Origin: Hyphomicrobiales bacterium
GTDB taxonomy: Bacteria > Pseudomonadota > Alphaproteobacteria > Rhizobiales > Beijerinckiaceae
Assembly: GCA_930633495.1 (NCBI GenBank)
Contig: CAKNFJ010000001.1
Span: 4,983,001-5,047,000 of the forward strand
Length of the DNA: 64,000 nt
Reading direction: 5' to 3'
The position numbers were made by a program, and so were the translations under genes. The notes beneath the pieces were generated by a model, which had not been told where the DNA came from, did not search any database, and saw only the letters and a program-made list of their open reading frames with translations. Of this stretch, positions 38,355 to 48,542 are shown piece by piece. How positions within the stretch are numbered: position 1 is the first letter of the stretch; each line of letters begins with the position of its first letter.

Positions 38355-39959
38355 TTACTCGGCCAACCAAAGGTCGTGCCAGCTCGACGAGCCCCAGCGC
38401 GGGGTGTTCGAGTGGTTGCGGGCCTTGGCGCTGATCGTGGTGACGAAGATCTGCTCGACCGGCGTCCAGATCGGTATTTCCGTGTTCACCTTGCGAACGA
38501 ACTCGCCATAGAGCGCCTTGCGCTTCACCGGATCGACCTCGGTCGCCGCGTCGTCGATGATCTTGTCGACGGCTTCGTCCTTCCAGTCCCACTGGTTGGT
38601 CCAGGGTGCGCCCTTGGGCTGGCCGGAACGGTACCAGACCGTGGTCGAGACGGCCGGATCGTTGCGGTACTGGTGCCAACCGGTGGCGAGGTCGAAATCC
38701 CAGTCGTTGTAGACGCTCTTCAGGAAGCCGCCGCCATCGAGCCGGACGATGTCGACCTTGATGCCGATTTGCGCCAGCGACTGCTGGATGAAGGTGGAGA
38801 ACAAGGAGATGTCCTCGCCCCAGGGCGCGGGCGTCAGGCGCAGCGAGAAGCGCGTGCCCCCGGTGCCGGGCTTGTAGCCGGCTTCGTCGAGCAGCTTGAT
38901 CGCCAGCGCCTTGTCGAAGGGATATTGCGGGCCGTTGTCGGCCGGGTAGAAGTCGGTCGAAACCGAGGGGATCGGCCCGGTGCCGCGCTTGGCGAAGTCG
39001 CCGAGGAAGTTCTCGATGAAGAAGGGAATGTCGAGCGCATGCGCGATGGCGCGGCGCACGCGGATATCGGCGAGCTCCTTGCGGCGGAAATTGAACTCGA
39101 TCGTGTTGGTGCGGGCGTTGCCCTCGTTGCCCTTGGTCGAGACGATGAAGCGCTTGTCCTTCGACAGGCGGGCCAGGTCCGAGATGGTGAGCCCCGAGAA
39201 CGGGCTGTAATGCAGCTGGCCGGCCTCGAGCTGGGCGGCTGCCGCCGAGCGATCGGTGATGACGCGCCAGATGATGCGGTCGAGATAGGGGGCGTTCTCG
39301 CGCCAGTAATTCGGGTTGCGGTCGGCGATGACGTGCTGGCCGCGCTCGTAGGAGACGAATTTGAACGGGCCGGTGCCAACCGGCGCGAGGTTGACCGGGT
39401 TGCTCCGGATGTCGCCTTTGCCCTCGTAGAGATGGCGCGGCGAGACATAGCCGAGATCGGGTAGGGCGCGCAGCAGCAGGTTGAGCGGCATCGGCCGCTC
39501 GTAGCGGAAGATCGCCGTATGCGGGTCGGGCGTGTCGACGGCGGTGAGGAAGAGCTGCAGCGTCGTGCCGTAGTTCAGGATCTTCTTCCACATCTCCATC
39601 GCGGTGAATTGCACGTCCGCCGCGGTGAAGGGCTGGCCGTCATGCCAGGTCACGCCCTTGCGCAGCTTGAAGGTGATGGTCTTGCCGTCGGGCGTGCTTT
39701 CCCAGCTCTCGGCGAGCACGCCGACGGGATTGCCGTTGGCGTCGAGATCGACCAGCGGCTCCTGAATCTTGCCGCCGATGATGTAGACGCCGGTCGAGGC
39801 CTGGAGGCTCGGATTGAGCTGGCGCTGCTCGGCGCCGTAATGCACGCCGAAGACGCCGCCCTTGCGCGGCGTTTCCTGCGCGAAGGCCTTGAACGGGTTG
39901 GCGACGTTGGCCGCGATCGCGGCGGAGGTCATCAGGATTGAGCGACGCGTAAAGTCCAT
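38355..39959 (-). CDS. extracellular substrate-binding protein of a peptide/opine-type ABC importer
   Basis: A 534-residue SBP_bac_5 family protein. The N-terminus MDFTRRSILMTSAAIAANVA resembles a Tat-type signal (RR followed by a hydrophobic stretch). The family signature region is LRKGVTWHDGQPFTAADVQF. It binds the ligand in the periplasm for the DppB/C and ATPase proteins downstream. Peptides, opines, nickel chelates or glycosides are all possible ligands; the flanking VOC and monooxygenase genes favour a small organic nutrient over a peptide (inference). Confidence 0.92.
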   Translation of the reverse strand: MDFTRRSILMTSAAIAANVANPFKAFAQETPRKGGVFGVHYGAEQRQLNPSLQASTGVYIIGGKIQEPLVDLDANGNPVGVLAESWESTPDGKTITFKLRKGVTWHDGQPFTAADVQFTAMEMWKKILNYGTTLQLFLTAVDTPDPHTAIFRYERPMPLNLLLRALPDLGYVSPRHLYEGKGDIRSNPVNLAPVGTGPFKFVSYERGQHVIADRNPNYWRENAPYLDRIIWRVITDRSAAAAQLEAGQLHYSPFSGLTISDLARLSKDKRFIVSTKGNEGNARTNTIEFNFRRKELADIRVRRAIAHALDIPFFIENFLGDFAKRGTGPIPSVSTDFYPADNGPQYPFDKALAIKLLDEAGYKPGTGGTRFSLRLTPAPWGEDISLFSTFIQQSLAQIGIKVDIVRLDGGGFLKSVYNDWDFDLATGWHQYRNDPAVSTTVWYRSGQPKGAPWTNQWDWKDEAVDKIIDDAATEVDPVKRKALYGEFVRKVNTEIPIWTPVEQIFVTTISAKARNHSNTPRWGSSSWHDLWLAE

Positions 39960-40019
39960 CGGGTTCCTCGACGATTCTGAGCTCGGAGGCTGAAAGGCGG
40001 AATGCAGGAGCCGTGCCGG

Positions 40020-40865
40020 TCAGGCCGGCACGAAGCTGAGCACGGAGCCGGAGGCGCGGGCGGCGGGCACGCTGGCTGCATCGCCGTGGCGGATCGCTCC
40101 CGATGCCGCTGCGGCCGCGTCGAGATCGCGCGTGGCCAGGACGAGCACGGCGACGCCGCTGCTCGCCGCGCCGTCCCGCACGGCGTCGGGATAGCGCTCG
40201 GCAAATGTCGCGGCCGTGTAGAACAGGATGTCGGCGCGGGAACGGCCGGAGGCAACGCGCCAGATCGCGCCTTCCTGCCGGGCGGGTTCGTCGATCAGCC
40301 GCGAGAGATGCGCCGCGGCGGCCTGCGGATCGGCCGACAGGATCTCGATGCGCCGGAGGGCGATGGCACCGTTGGCATGCTGCTGGAGGACCGGCAACCA
40401 GACATTCTCGCGCGTCAGGTGCTGGCAGGCGAAGATGCGGATGCCGCCGGGTTGCTGGTCGAGCGGCCAACGGAAGACGTTGAACTTGGCATCGGCCTCG
40501 CCGCCGCCGGGCAGGGGGACCGGCCGGCCGAAATGCACCGGGCCGATCGCCTGGAAGCCGCGTGCCGTGATCTCGGCTGCGCCGGCTGCGGCATCGTCGG
40601 TGGTGAAGGCGATGCGCTCGATGCCTTCATGCCTGGCCAGGAAGTCGCGCGTGGGCTTGTTCTGGTCCGTGTCGGAGACGATCCCGAGCAGTTCGAGATA
40701 GTCCTCCTGCAGCATGATCGTGTGATTGGCCGAGCCCATATGCGGCGAGTGCAGGCCGCGCGGCGAGACGGTGAAGCCGAGCCCTTCCCAGGTCTTGGCC
40801 GAGAGAGCGAGGTCGCGAACGGCGATGACCACATGGTCGACGCCGAGAACATGATCGAGAGACAT
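40020..40865 (-). CDS. VOC (glyoxalase-like) superfamily protein
   Basis: 281 residues from ATG 40865 (MSLDHVLGVDHVVIAVRDLA), with two VOC-type halves: the first to about residue 150, and the second with LRRIEILSADPQAAAAHLSR. The first-half His of GVDHVVIAV and the Glu of DYLELLGIV are typical metal-ligand positions. Such proteins include dioxygenases, isomerases and lyases. It lies 60 nt upstream of the binding-protein gene and heads the operon, so it probably processes the imported compound. Confidence 0.82.
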   Translation of the reverse strand: MSLDHVLGVDHVVIAVRDLALSAKTWEGLGFTVSPRGLHSPHMGSANHTIMLQEDYLELLGIVSDTDQNKPTRDFLARHEGIERIAFTTDDAAAGAAEITARGFQAIGPVHFGRPVPLPGGGEADAKFNVFRWPLDQQPGGIRIFACQHLTRENVWLPVLQQHANGAIALRRIEILSADPQAAAAHLSRLIDEPARQEGAIWRVASGRSRADILFYTAATFAERYPDAVRDGAASSGVAVLVLATRDLDAAAAASGAIRHGDAASVPAARASGSVLSFVPA

Positions 40866-41147
40866 CCAGCTGGTCCGAGATAAGGCCGCCCGTGGCAGCG
40901 CAAGCGAAGAATTTCCTTCTTCGGTAGGCAATCTAATCGGGCGATACGGAGAATGTCCTTATCGTTGTTTTCCAGTTTTATGGATTGATATTCTCCATTT
41001 TGCCGACGGCGCCATGGCCGTCAGCTCTTTCCGATGCAGTGACGGGTCCAGGCGTGGAATCGTCGAGCAGGTGTCTTGGCTCATGACTGAGGTCGTCCCG
41101 TTAAAAGCCCGCTTTGCATCGGGCGTGCGGGGACATATCTAAGGTTG
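40866..41147. promoter_or_regulatory. divergent control region between the VOC operon and selO
   Basis: A 280-bp gap between divergent genes with the lowest GC of the area (TTATCGTTGTTTTCCAGTTT near 40957 and GGATTGATATTCTCC near 40983). It probably holds both promoters. No exact operator or -35/-10 pair is asserted. Confidence 0.4.
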
Positions 41148-42623
41148 ATGACGGCGATCGCGTTCGACAACTCCTATGCGCGCCTGCCGGAGCGGTTCTA
41201 CGCCGTGGTCAATCCGACCGCGGTCGCGGCGCCCCGGCTGGTCAAGCTGAACGAAGCCTTGGCGCGGCAGCTCGGCCTCGATGCGGACTGGCTCAAGGGG
41301 GCGGACGGCATTGCGATGCTCGCCGGCAATCGCCTCGTGGATGGGGCGCTTCCGATCGCGACCGCCTATGCCGGCCATCAGTTCGGCGGCTTCAGCCCGC
41401 AACTCGGCGATGGCCGGGCGATCCTGCTCGGCGAGGTGGTCGGCCGCGACGGCGAGCGCCGGGATATCCAGCTCAAGGGGGCAGGGCCGACGCCGTTCTC
41501 GCGGCGCGGAGACGGGCGGGCTGCCTTGGGGCCTGTCCTGCGCGAGTACATCGTCAGCGAGGCGATGGCGGCGCTCGGCGTGCCGACGACGCGCTCGCTT
41601 GCCGCCGTGCTGACGGGCGAGAGCGTTCGGCGCGAGACGCTGCTGCCCGGCGCCGTCCTGACCCGCGTCGCAGCCAGCCATATCCGGATCGGGACCTTCC
41701 AGTTCTTCGCCGCCCGGCGCGACGCCGAGGCCTTGCGGCTCCTCGCCGACCATGTGATCGCCCGGCATTATCCGGAAGCGGCCCGCAGCGAGGCGCCGCC
41801 TCTCGCCTTGCTGGAAGCCGTCGTGGCCGCTCAGGCCGATCTCGTCGCGCGCTGGATGCTGATCGGCTTCATCCACGGCGTGATGAACACCGACAACATG
41901 TCGATTGCCGGCGAGACGATCGATTACGGCCCCTGCGCCTTCATGGACAGCTACGATCCGGCCACCGTCTTCAGTTCGATCGATGAGCAAGGCCGCTACG
42001 CCTATGGCAACCAGCCCCCGATCGCGCTCTGGAACCTGACCCGCCTCGCCGAGGCGCTGCTGCCGCTCCTTGCCGAGGATCAGGACCAGGCGGTCGCGCT
42101 GGCGCAGGAGGCGGTCAACCGCTTCAACGGGCTGTTCCAGGGCCATCTGATCGACGGGTTCCGCCGCAAGCTCGGCCTGGCCACCGAAGCGCCGGACGAT
42201 GTCCTGCTCGTCAAAGCCCTGCTCGACGCGATGCAGCGCGGCCAAGCTGATTTCACCCTGGTCTTCCGGCGCCTGAGCGACGACGCCGGGCATGCCCCGG
42301 AAGCGGGGACCTGTCGCGACCTGTTCGCGGACCCTGCCGCGTTCGACGACTGGCACCGCCGCTGGCGCGATCGCCTGGCGGCCGAGAGCCTGTCCCCTGA
42401 GGAGCGGCAGCGCCGGATGCGCGCCGTGAATCCGCTCTACATTCCGCGCAACCATCGGGTCGAGGCGGTGATCGAGGCGGCCGTCGAGCGGAACGATCTG
42501 GCGCCGTTCGAGGAGCTGCTGACCGTATTGGCGCGACCATTCGAGGAGCAGCCGGGCCGCGAACTCTACACGCAGCCGCCCGCCATGCATGAACGGGTAT
42601 TGGCGACGTTCTGCGGCACATAG
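41148..42623 (+). CDS. selO: SelO/YdiU family protein adenylyltransferase (pseudokinase)
   Basis: A 491-residue pseudokinase of the UPF0061 family that transfers AMP to Ser/Thr/Tyr residues of target proteins and takes part in redox control (established for E. coli and human SelO). Family motifs are present: [19 protein letters not shown], the nucleotide-binding [20 protein letters not shown], and the metal-binding [11 protein letters not shown] with DYGPCAFMD. The last residues are FCGT, so the cysteine that is often found near the C-terminus is present. It starts at ATG 41148; TTG 41145 would add one residue. Confidence 0.95.
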   Translation: MTAIAFDNSYARLPERFYAVVNPTAVAAPRLVKLNEALARQLGLDADWLKGADGIAMLAGNRLVDGALPIATAYAGHQFGGFSPQLGDGRAILLGEVVGRDGERRDIQLKGAGPTPFSRRGDGRAALGPVLREYIVSEAMAALGVPTTRSLAAVLTGESVRRETLLPGAVLTRVAASHIRIGTFQFFAARRDAEALRLLADHVIARHYPEAARSEAPPLALLEAVVAAQADLVARWMLIGFIHGVMNTDNMSIAGETIDYGPCAFMDSYDPATVFSSIDEQGRYAYGNQPPIALWNLTRLAEALLPLLAEDQDQAVALAQEAVNRFNGLFQGHLIDGFRRKLGLATEAPDDVLLVKALLDAMQRGQADFTLVFRRLSDDAGHAPEAGTCRDLFADPAAFDDWHRRWRDRLAAESLSPEERQRRMRAVNPLYIPRNHRVEAVIEAAVERNDLAPFEELLTVLARPFEEQPGRELYTQPPAMHERVLATFCGT

Positions 42624-42983
42624 AGCGCTTGTCTCCCTGCATTCCGGAAGGCGTTGATCGAGCGCTTGGCCTTTGCTCGCTCGCGCCCGGCCGGACAGGT
42701 AGCCAGAAGAGAAGCGCTAATGAGAGGCACCGACACAGGCGACCACGCGTGCGCGATCGAACTGCGGCTGAAGCGACTTCGGCACCTGATGCCAAGCTTA
42801 GCGAAGGTGTGGATCGCCTTTTGGTCCAGCCTCTGTTCCGCCTACGGTATGAGATCTATTGGAAAACGATTTATTGTCAATGAGTTGGATGGGGAAAATG
42901 GCGCGCCGGAGGGGATGAGTCTGGGCGGCGTCATGTCATTGTGGGAGTCGTATGATTCCTGCCCCGGTCGAGTTCGAGGCACC
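42624..42983. other. intergenic region between selO and the nitrilase gene
   Basis: 360 bp between genes that face each other. The right part (42840-42960) is lower in GC than its surroundings. A short plus-strand frame starting at 42654 has no recognisable features. No terminator with a U-run was found. Nothing else can be supported. Confidence 0.4.
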
Positions 42984-44021
42984 TCAGGCGACGGCCGGCG
43001 GCGTTTGCTGTTCCGGCGGTGCAAGGATCTCCGCGTCCAAGCACCCAGATGATGGGCGATCCGCACCGCGCCGATCGACGAAGCCGAGGCCCGTTGGGAC
43101 GCCTCGGTCGACGACGAGGCGCAGGAGATCGGGCCGTGAATAATGCCCGCCTGCGTCTACAGCGGACTTCGCCGCAAGCACCGCTTCCATCGACCCTTCC
43201 GCTAGGAGGATGGTTTCGCCGTCTGCCGGCCCGGCAATGATCTCGCCACGCGGATCAATGATGCAGCTTTGCCCGGTGTGCTCATAGATGGCGAGCTCCT
43301 GGTAACGCTCGGGCACGTCACTGGTCAGGCGGATTCCGGCGGCACAGATCACATAGCACGCAGCCTGCGACGCGAAGGCGCGCGATAACAGTAGCTGGCG
43401 GGGCCAGATGATGTCCGGATAGTCCGGCGGGTGATCGGGCTCCCGTCCCGGCCATGCCGCGACGTGGATCTGGGTTCCCTGCGCCGCGAGCGCATAGGTC
43501 GGCAGAATGATGTTGTGCTCCCAGCAGTTGAGCCCACTGATTCGGCCATAGGGCCTTTGGTAGACTCTCAGTCCGCTGGCGTCGCCATCGCCCCAGATGG
43601 CGCGTTCCGCATGCGTGCCTTTCAGCTTGCGGTGCCTGCCAAGTATCCTTCCTTCCTTTCCGATAAACAGCAGCGTGCAATAGACGGTCCCGAAGGTGTC
43701 GGTATCGCGCTCGACAACGCCGATGACGACATCGATGCCGCCCTTCTTCGCTGCGGCGCACAAGCGTTTCGTCGTCGGGCTCGGCACTTCAACCGCGTTG
43801 GCGTGATACTCCGCCATGGCCCGCCAGCTCAGCGGCTGGAAGGTCACATCGGCGAAGAACGGATAGCCATGGAGCCATGCCTCGCCGAAGGCCGCGATGG
43901 TGGCCCCCGCCGCTGCCGCGTCGCCGATCAAGCGGCAGGCCTTGTCCGTCGCGCCGTCCCGATCGAACATGACATGGTTCGCCTGAATAGCAGCCAGCGT
44001 GAAACGTTGCTCGACGGACAT
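42984..44021 (-). CDS. nitrilase (arylacetonitrilase-like C-N hydrolase)
   Basis: A 345-residue enzyme of the nitrilase branch of the CN-hydrolase superfamily, converting organic nitriles to carboxylic acids and ammonia. The Glu-Lys-Cys triad is visible: E47 (AAFGEAWLHGYP), K132 (GRHRKLKGTH) and C166 (ISGLNCWEHN). The 345-residue length and the HVAAWPG block are typical of spiral-forming microbial nitrilases. Start MSVEQRFTLAA is preferred over an ATG at 44042. It is transcribed divergently from a LysR gene that probably regulates it. Confidence 0.93.
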   Translation of the reverse strand: MSVEQRFTLAAIQANHVMFDRDGATDKACRLIGDAAAAGATIAAFGEAWLHGYPFFADVTFQPLSWRAMAEYHANAVEVPSPTTKRLCAAAKKGGIDVVIGVVERDTDTFGTVYCTLLFIGKEGRILGRHRKLKGTHAERAIWGDGDASGLRVYQRPYGRISGLNCWEHNIILPTYALAAQGTQIHVAAWPGREPDHPPDYPDIIWPRQLLLSRAFASQAACYVICAAGIRLTSDVPERYQELAIYEHTGQSCIIDPRGEIIAGPADGETILLAEGSMEAVLAAKSAVDAGGHYSRPDLLRLVVDRGVPTGLGFVDRRGADRPSSGCLDAEILAPPEQQTPPAVA

Positions 44022-44149
44022 TGGCGTCCTCGCGTCCCTCATGTGCAGCGGGCAGACCGGGCTACGCACCAACAATCTAGATTGCAGTTCACATAAGGAA
44101 ACAAAAACTATATTATGCTATCCATTAGCACTCGTTATTCAATGGATGC
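44022..44149. promoter_or_regulatory. divergent promoter region, nitrilase / LysR regulator
   Basis: A 128-bp AT-rich gap between divergent genes, including AACAATCTAGATTGCAG (an imperfect inverted repeat CAATCTAGATTG at 44072-44083, with dyad symmetry) and ACTATATTATGCTATCC. The dyad CAATCTAGATTG is a reasonable LysR operator candidate by position. No experiment or consensus supports it further. Confidence 0.45.
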
Positions 44150-45004
44150 ATGCCCCGGAACATCGATATCGCCTTGTTGCGAGCGTTCGACGCGGTGGTG
44201 GAGGCCGGTAGCATCACCGCAGCGTCCCGGCTTCTCAACCTGACGCAAGCTGCCGTCAGCCTGCAACTGAAACGGCTCGAAGAAATGTTCGGTTGCCGCG
44301 TCGTCGAGCGCGACCGTAACGGAATTCGCCTCACCCCGCAGGGCGAACGTCTGATCGCGCAGGCGCGTCGCCTGTTGAGGGCTAATGACGAGGTGTGGGC
44401 GCTGATGAGTGCGCCAGAGTTCGAGGGCGAAGTTCGCCTTGGCATGCCCTCCGATCTCGTCCGCCCTTTTGGAACGCCGGTCCTGCGTCGTTTTGATCAG
44501 GCATGGCCACGCGTGCGCGTGACGATCGTCTGCGATACCAGCGGTCGGTTGCTTGAACAGCTCGATCGCGGAGAGGTGGACGTGGCGATGGTGGTGCAGC
44601 CGGAGCGCGGCGTGTGTAGCGAGACGTTGCGCGTCGATCCCCTGGTCTGGGTGGGCGCGCGCAACGGTACCGCCTATGAGCGCAATCCCTTGCCGCTTTC
44701 GACGGGTGACGAGACCTGCCCGCATCGTCCTGTTGCGCTGAAAGCGTTGGCGAAGGCGGGCCGCGACTGGCGCTTTGTCTGTGAGGTGGCCAGTTTCGAG
44801 GCGATCTGCGCGCCGGTCGAGGCGGACATCGCCGTGTCGCCTTTGCTGACCTCGACAGTGCCGGACAATCTGGAAATTCTGAAGGATGTAGCCGGCCTTC
44901 CTCGCCTCACCGATTTCCTGATCAATCTCCATCTGCCGCGGGCCGGTGCTTCCGACGCGGCGGTCGAACTGGCCCGACACATCTACGAGATACACGCCCG
45001 ATGA
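44150..45004 (+). CDS. LysR-family transcriptional regulator of the nitrilase gene
   Basis: 284 residues. The N-terminal HTH (about 5-65) reads LLRAFDAVVEAGSITAASRL, then NLTQAAVSLQLKRLEEMFG. The ligand-binding domain is about 92-284. The divergent arrangement with the nitrilase gene and the short shared promoter make it the probable nitrilase regulator, with a nitrile or the acid product as possible inducer (inference). Confidence 0.88.
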   Translation: MPRNIDIALLRAFDAVVEAGSITAASRLLNLTQAAVSLQLKRLEEMFGCRVVERDRNGIRLTPQGERLIAQARRLLRANDEVWALMSAPEFEGEVRLGMPSDLVRPFGTPVLRRFDQAWPRVRVTIVCDTSGRLLEQLDRGEVDVAMVVQPERGVCSETLRVDPLVWVGARNGTAYERNPLPLSTGDETCPHRPVALKALAKAGRDWRFVCEVASFEAICAPVEADIAVSPLLTSTVPDNLEILKDVAGLPRLTDFLINLHLPRAGASDAAVELARHIYEIHAR

Positions 45005-45180
45005 GAAGAGGGAGGCAGTCGCTTAGGCCGCGCTCCGCACCTCTTCCGAGTTCCTGCCCGCCTTGCTCCAAAACGGTAGAAATTTGGCGCACCAGCCGGG
45101 ATCAGCGGGGCGCTATGCTGCTATAGGTGCGGTCTAATTCAGGTCGGCCATCCTCGACCCGTGGGAAAGGGCTCGCGCTT

Positions 45181-46374
45181 TCAGGCGCCTTGCGGCGGCA
45201 GCGTGACCTCGAGCCAGCGGCGCCTGGTCGACGAGGCGACGGCCGCCTCGATGAAGTGGACGCCGCGGGCGCCGTCGATCACGGTCGGGTAGTTGGTATC
45301 GAGCGGATCGGCCTGTACTCCTTGCCGGTGCGCGCGGATATCGGCGAAGACGCCGCGATAGATGTTGGCGAAGGCCTCGATGAAGCCCTCCGGATGTCCG
45401 GGCGGAATCCGGCCGGCCCGCAAGGCGGATTCGCAGAGCCAGGGCGTTCCCCGTGTCAGAATCTGCATCGGGCCGTCATGGCGATGGTGGGCCAGGCGGT
45501 TCGGCTCCTCCTGGCGCCATTCCAGCGTTCCGACTTCGCCCGAGACGCGCAGCCGCAGGTCGTTTTCGAGGCCGGTATTGATCTGCGAGGCGATGAGAAC
45601 GCCGCGCGCCCCGCCCTTGAAGCGCAGGAGGATGCTGGCGTCGTCGTCGAGCGCGCGGCCGGGTACGAGCGCTCCCAGATCGGCGACGAGTTCCTCGATC
45701 GCGAGCCCCGTTACGGTCGAGACGAGGTTTTCGGCATGCGAGCCGATATCGCCCAGTGCTCCGGCAATGCCGCTGCGGGCCGGATCGGTACGCCAGCCAG
45801 CCTGCTTGTTGCCGGTCTTTTCGAGTGCCGTGGCGAGCCAGCCCTGATTGTACTCGACCACGACCTTGCGGATGGCACCGAGCGCGCCGGAGCGGACCAT
45901 CTCGCGCGCCTGCCGCACCATCGGATAGCCGGTGTAGTTGTAGGTCACGCCGAAGACGTCGCCGCGTGCCTGGACTGTCGCGACCAGCGCATCGGCCTGG
46001 GCGCTCGTGTGAACCAGCGGCTTGTCGCAGACGACGTTGAAGCCGGCATCGGCGAAGGCCTGCGCGATCGGGAAATGGCTGTCGGTCGGCGTGACGATCA
46101 CGACCGCATCGACGCGATCCTCGGCGGGACGCTTCAGTTCCGCTTCGAGCAGCGCCTGCCAACTCGGGTGGTTGCCCGCGTCGCTCAGGCCGAGCGCCCG
46201 TCCGGAGGCCAGCGCCTTCTCCGGCGTCGAGGACAGCGCGCCGGCCGTCAGTTCCGCCTGTCCGTCGAGGGCGATGGCGTGGCGATGCACGGCGCCGATG
46301 AAAGCGCCATGGCCGCCGCCGATCATGGCGTAGCGCATCCGGGGCAGGTTTGCGTCGGTCATCGGCTTGTCCAT
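45181..46374 (-). CDS. Gfo/Idh/MocA-family NAD(P)-dependent sugar dehydrogenase
   Basis: A 397-residue oxidoreductase. The N-terminal Rossmann domain carries [19 protein letters not shown], the motif [10 protein letters not shown] (family EKP-type lysine) and a substrate-side [13 protein letters not shown] with the catalytic-region His. It is the last gene of the sugar importer operon, so it probably oxidises the imported sugar or polyol (inositol, levoglucosan and similar are known for relatives). The exact substrate is unknown. Confidence 0.9.
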   Translation of the reverse strand: MDKPMTDANLPRMRYAMIGGGHGAFIGAVHRHAIALDGQAELTAGALSSTPEKALASGRALGLSDAGNHPSWQALLEAELKRPAEDRVDAVVIVTPTDSHFPIAQAFADAGFNVVCDKPLVHTSAQADALVATVQARGDVFGVTYNYTGYPMVRQAREMVRSGALGAIRKVVVEYNQGWLATALEKTGNKQAGWRTDPARSGIAGALGDIGSHAENLVSTVTGLAIEELVADLGALVPGRALDDDASILLRFKGGARGVLIASQINTGLENDLRLRVSGEVGTLEWRQEEPNRLAHHRHDGPMQILTRGTPWLCESALRAGRIPPGHPEGFIEAFANIYRGVFADIRAHRQGVQADPLDTNYPTVIDGARGVHFIEAAVASSTRRRWLEVTLPPQGA

Positions 46375-46424
46375 GCGTGAAAGGACGGCCGCCCCGTCGG
46401 GGCGGCCGGAAGAGCGTCCGCGCC

Positions 46425-47390
46425 TCAGAACGGCGAGTCGGGGAAGTAGAAGTCCTTGGCGTTGCCCTTGTCGATCAGCACCGAGGGAATGATCGTGGTC
46501 GCCGGCAGCTTTTCGCCCTTGAGCCGGGCTTCCGCCGTCAGCTTGATCGCGTCGTAGATGAACTTCGGCGAATAGCTGACATTGGCCTGGATGCGCGGGT
46601 CCTTGTTGTCGAGGATGACCTTGACCATGTCCTTGGCGCCGGCGCCGCCGAAGATGACCTTGATGTCCTTGCGGCCGGCCTGGTCGATCGCGCGGATCGC
46701 GCCGAAGGCCATGTCGTCATCGGCCGCCCAGAAGGCGTCGATGTCCTTGAAGCGCGTCAGGAAATCCTGCGTGACCTTGTAGGCGTCGTCGCGGTTCCAG
46801 TTGGCGAACTTGGCGTCGAGCAGCTTGATGTCGGGGTAGTTCTTCAGCACGCTGTTGAAGGCGTCCATGCGCTCGGTGTCGAGCGTGGTCGGGATGCCGC
46901 GCAGCGCGACGACCGTGCCTTTCCCACCCAGCGTCTTGGCGATGTACTCGGCCGGGATCTTGCCGAAGGCGGTGTTGTCGCCGGCGACATAGGCATCCTG
47001 CGCCGAGGTGTCGGTGAGGCCGCGGTCGACCACCGTCACATAGGCGCCCTTGGCCTTCACATTGGCGACCGGCCGGGTCAGCGCCGCGGACTCGAAGGGG
47101 AAGACGACGAGCGCGTTGATCTTGTTGACCGTGCTCAGATCCTGGAGCTGATTGGCCTGCTCGGTCGCATTGGCGGCCGTGCGGATGGTGATCTTGAGGT
47201 CCTTGTGCTTGGCCTCAAGATCCTTCTTGGCCTGGTTCGCCCAGTAGTTGATGCCGCCCATGAAGCTGTGCGTCGCGGCGGGGATCGAGACGCCGAGATT
47301 GACGGGTTCGGCGGCCGCACTCGTCGCCGCGAAGGCGAGGCCCGCGGCCGTAGCGGCGAGCAAGAGGCTGCGTCTGGTCTGCATGAACAT
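46425..47390 (-). CDS. periplasmic sugar-binding protein, RbsB-like
   Basis: A 321-residue Peripla_BP_4 protein with a signal peptide ([20 protein letters not shown], then AATSAAA). The mature start [20 protein letters not shown] matches the ribose/galactose-binding family. It feeds the RbsC/RbsA-like proteins coded upstream in the same operon. It is separated from rbsC by 135 nt that hold three hairpins. Confidence 0.92.
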   Translation of the reverse strand: MFMQTRRSLLLAATAAGLAFAATSAAAEPVNLGVSIPAATHSFMGGINYWANQAKKDLEAKHKDLKITIRTAANATEQANQLQDLSTVNKINALVVFPFESAALTRPVANVKAKGAYVTVVDRGLTDTSAQDAYVAGDNTAFGKIPAEYIAKTLGGKGTVVALRGIPTTLDTERMDAFNSVLKNYPDIKLLDAKFANWNRDDAYKVTQDFLTRFKDIDAFWAADDDMAFGAIRAIDQAGRKDIKVIFGGAGAKDMVKVILDNKDPRIQANVSYSPKFIYDAIKLTAEARLKGEKLPATTIIPSVLIDKGNAKDFYFPDSPF

Positions 47391-47427
47391 CGCTTCTCTC
47401 CCTATTTGGCCGCCTGGAGCACGCGCC

Positions 47428-47517
47428 GATCAGTTTGCGACGCAATCTGATCGGATCACGCGTTCTCTCTTTTGGTGAGAGACGGATTCACCGATCAGGT
47501 CAGAATGACCTGATCGG
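47428..47517. repeat. three consecutive hairpins between permease and binding-protein genes
   Basis: The exact palindrome CCGATCAGGTCA GAA TGACCTGATCGG lies at 47491-47517. Before it are TCTCTC...GAGAGA (about 47465-47482) and GATCAGTTTGCG/CGCAATCTGATC (about 47429-47453, one mismatch). GATCAG/CTGATC is common to the outer two. Stable structures here could block 3' decay of the permease message or alter relative expression of the two genes; alternatively they are copies of a repeat or an operator. Confidence 0.6.
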
Positions 47518-47525
47518 ATCCGGCT

Positions 47526-48542
47526 CTAGCGGCGGCCTTTCTGCAAAAACGCGACTGTGATGATGACGAAACCCTGCACGGCGGCGTTGAGATAGACGCT
47601 GATCAGGCTCGTTAGATTGAGGATGTTGCTGATCACCGAGAGCAGGATCGCGCCGATGACCGTGCCGGTGATGCTGCCTTGCCCGCCCTTGAGCGCGGCG
47701 CCGCCGACGATGACCGAGGCGATGGCCTCCAGCTCCCAGAGCAGTCCGGTCGTCGGCGAGGCGGAGCCGAGGCGTGGCACATAGAGCAGCGTGGCGATGC
47801 CGACGCAGATGCCGAGCAGCATGTAGGTGAGGATCTTGACCCGCTCGACGTCGACCGCCGCATAGCGGGCCACCGTCTCGTTGGAGCCGATCGCCTGGAC
47901 ATGGCGGCCATAGGCCGTCTTGTTCAGGATCAGCGCGCCGATGACAGCGACCAGCAGGAAGACGATGACCGGCACCGGCACACCGGCGAGGCTGCCGTAA
48001 TAGACCGGGGCGTAGATGTCGGCGAGGCTGTTTTCCAGCGTCAGCGCGCCACCATCGGCGAAATAGGTCAGGTAGGCCCGGAAGATGCCGAGCGTGCCGA
48101 GCGTGACGATGAAGGGCTCGATGCGCCCCTTCGCGATCAGCAGGCCATGGATCAGGCCGAAGGCGGCGCCGAGCAGCACGGCGAGCAGGGCGCCGCAGAT
48201 GACGGCGAGCAGGGGCGAGCCGAGCGCGCCCGCCGCCCAGTTGATGAACATGATGACGCAGCCGGCGATCAGCGCCGCCATCGACCCGACCGAAAGATCG
48301 ATGCCGCCGAGGATGATGACGAAGCACATGCCCACCGCGATGATGCCGATGAAGGCCGTGCGGGTGAGTACGTTCAGGGCGTTGTCGAGCGTGGCGAAGT
48401 CGCCGTTGAGCAGCGCGCCGAAGCCGCAGAGCAGGATCAGGCCGACGACTGGCCCGACGCTGGCGATGCGCTCCGCCAGCGGCGTTCCGCTCTCGCGCCG
48501 GCCGCCGGCGGCTGGGCCCTGCAAGGTCTCAGGCTGCGACAT
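47526..48542 (-). CDS. sugar ABC transporter permease, RbsC-like
   Basis: A 338-residue BPD_transp_2 permease with about eight to ten helices. Recognised segments are [20 protein letters not shown] and [21 protein letters not shown]. The start overlaps the ATPase gene by 14 nt. Confidence 0.93.
   Translation of the reverse strand: MSQPETLQGPAAGGRRESGTPLAERIASVGPVVGLILLCGFGALLNGDFATLDNALNVLTRTAFIGIIAVGMCFVIILGGIDLSVGSMAALIAGCVIMFINWAAGALGSPLLAVICGALLAVLLGAAFGLIHGLLIAKGRIEPFIVTLGTLGIFRAYLTYFADGGALTLENSLADIYAPVYYGSLAGVPVPVIVFLLVAVIGALILNKTAYGRHVQAIGSNETVARYAAVDVERVKILTYMLLGICVGIATLLYVPRLGSASPTTGLLWELEAIASVIVGGAALKGGQGSITGTVIGAILLSVISNILNLTSLISVYLNAAVQGFVIITVAFLQKGRR

Noticed and set aside
42654..43052. 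Possible 132-residue gene after selO
   Set aside because: It runs into the 3' end of the nitrilase gene on the other strand, has no recognisable motif and no clear Shine-Dalgarno.
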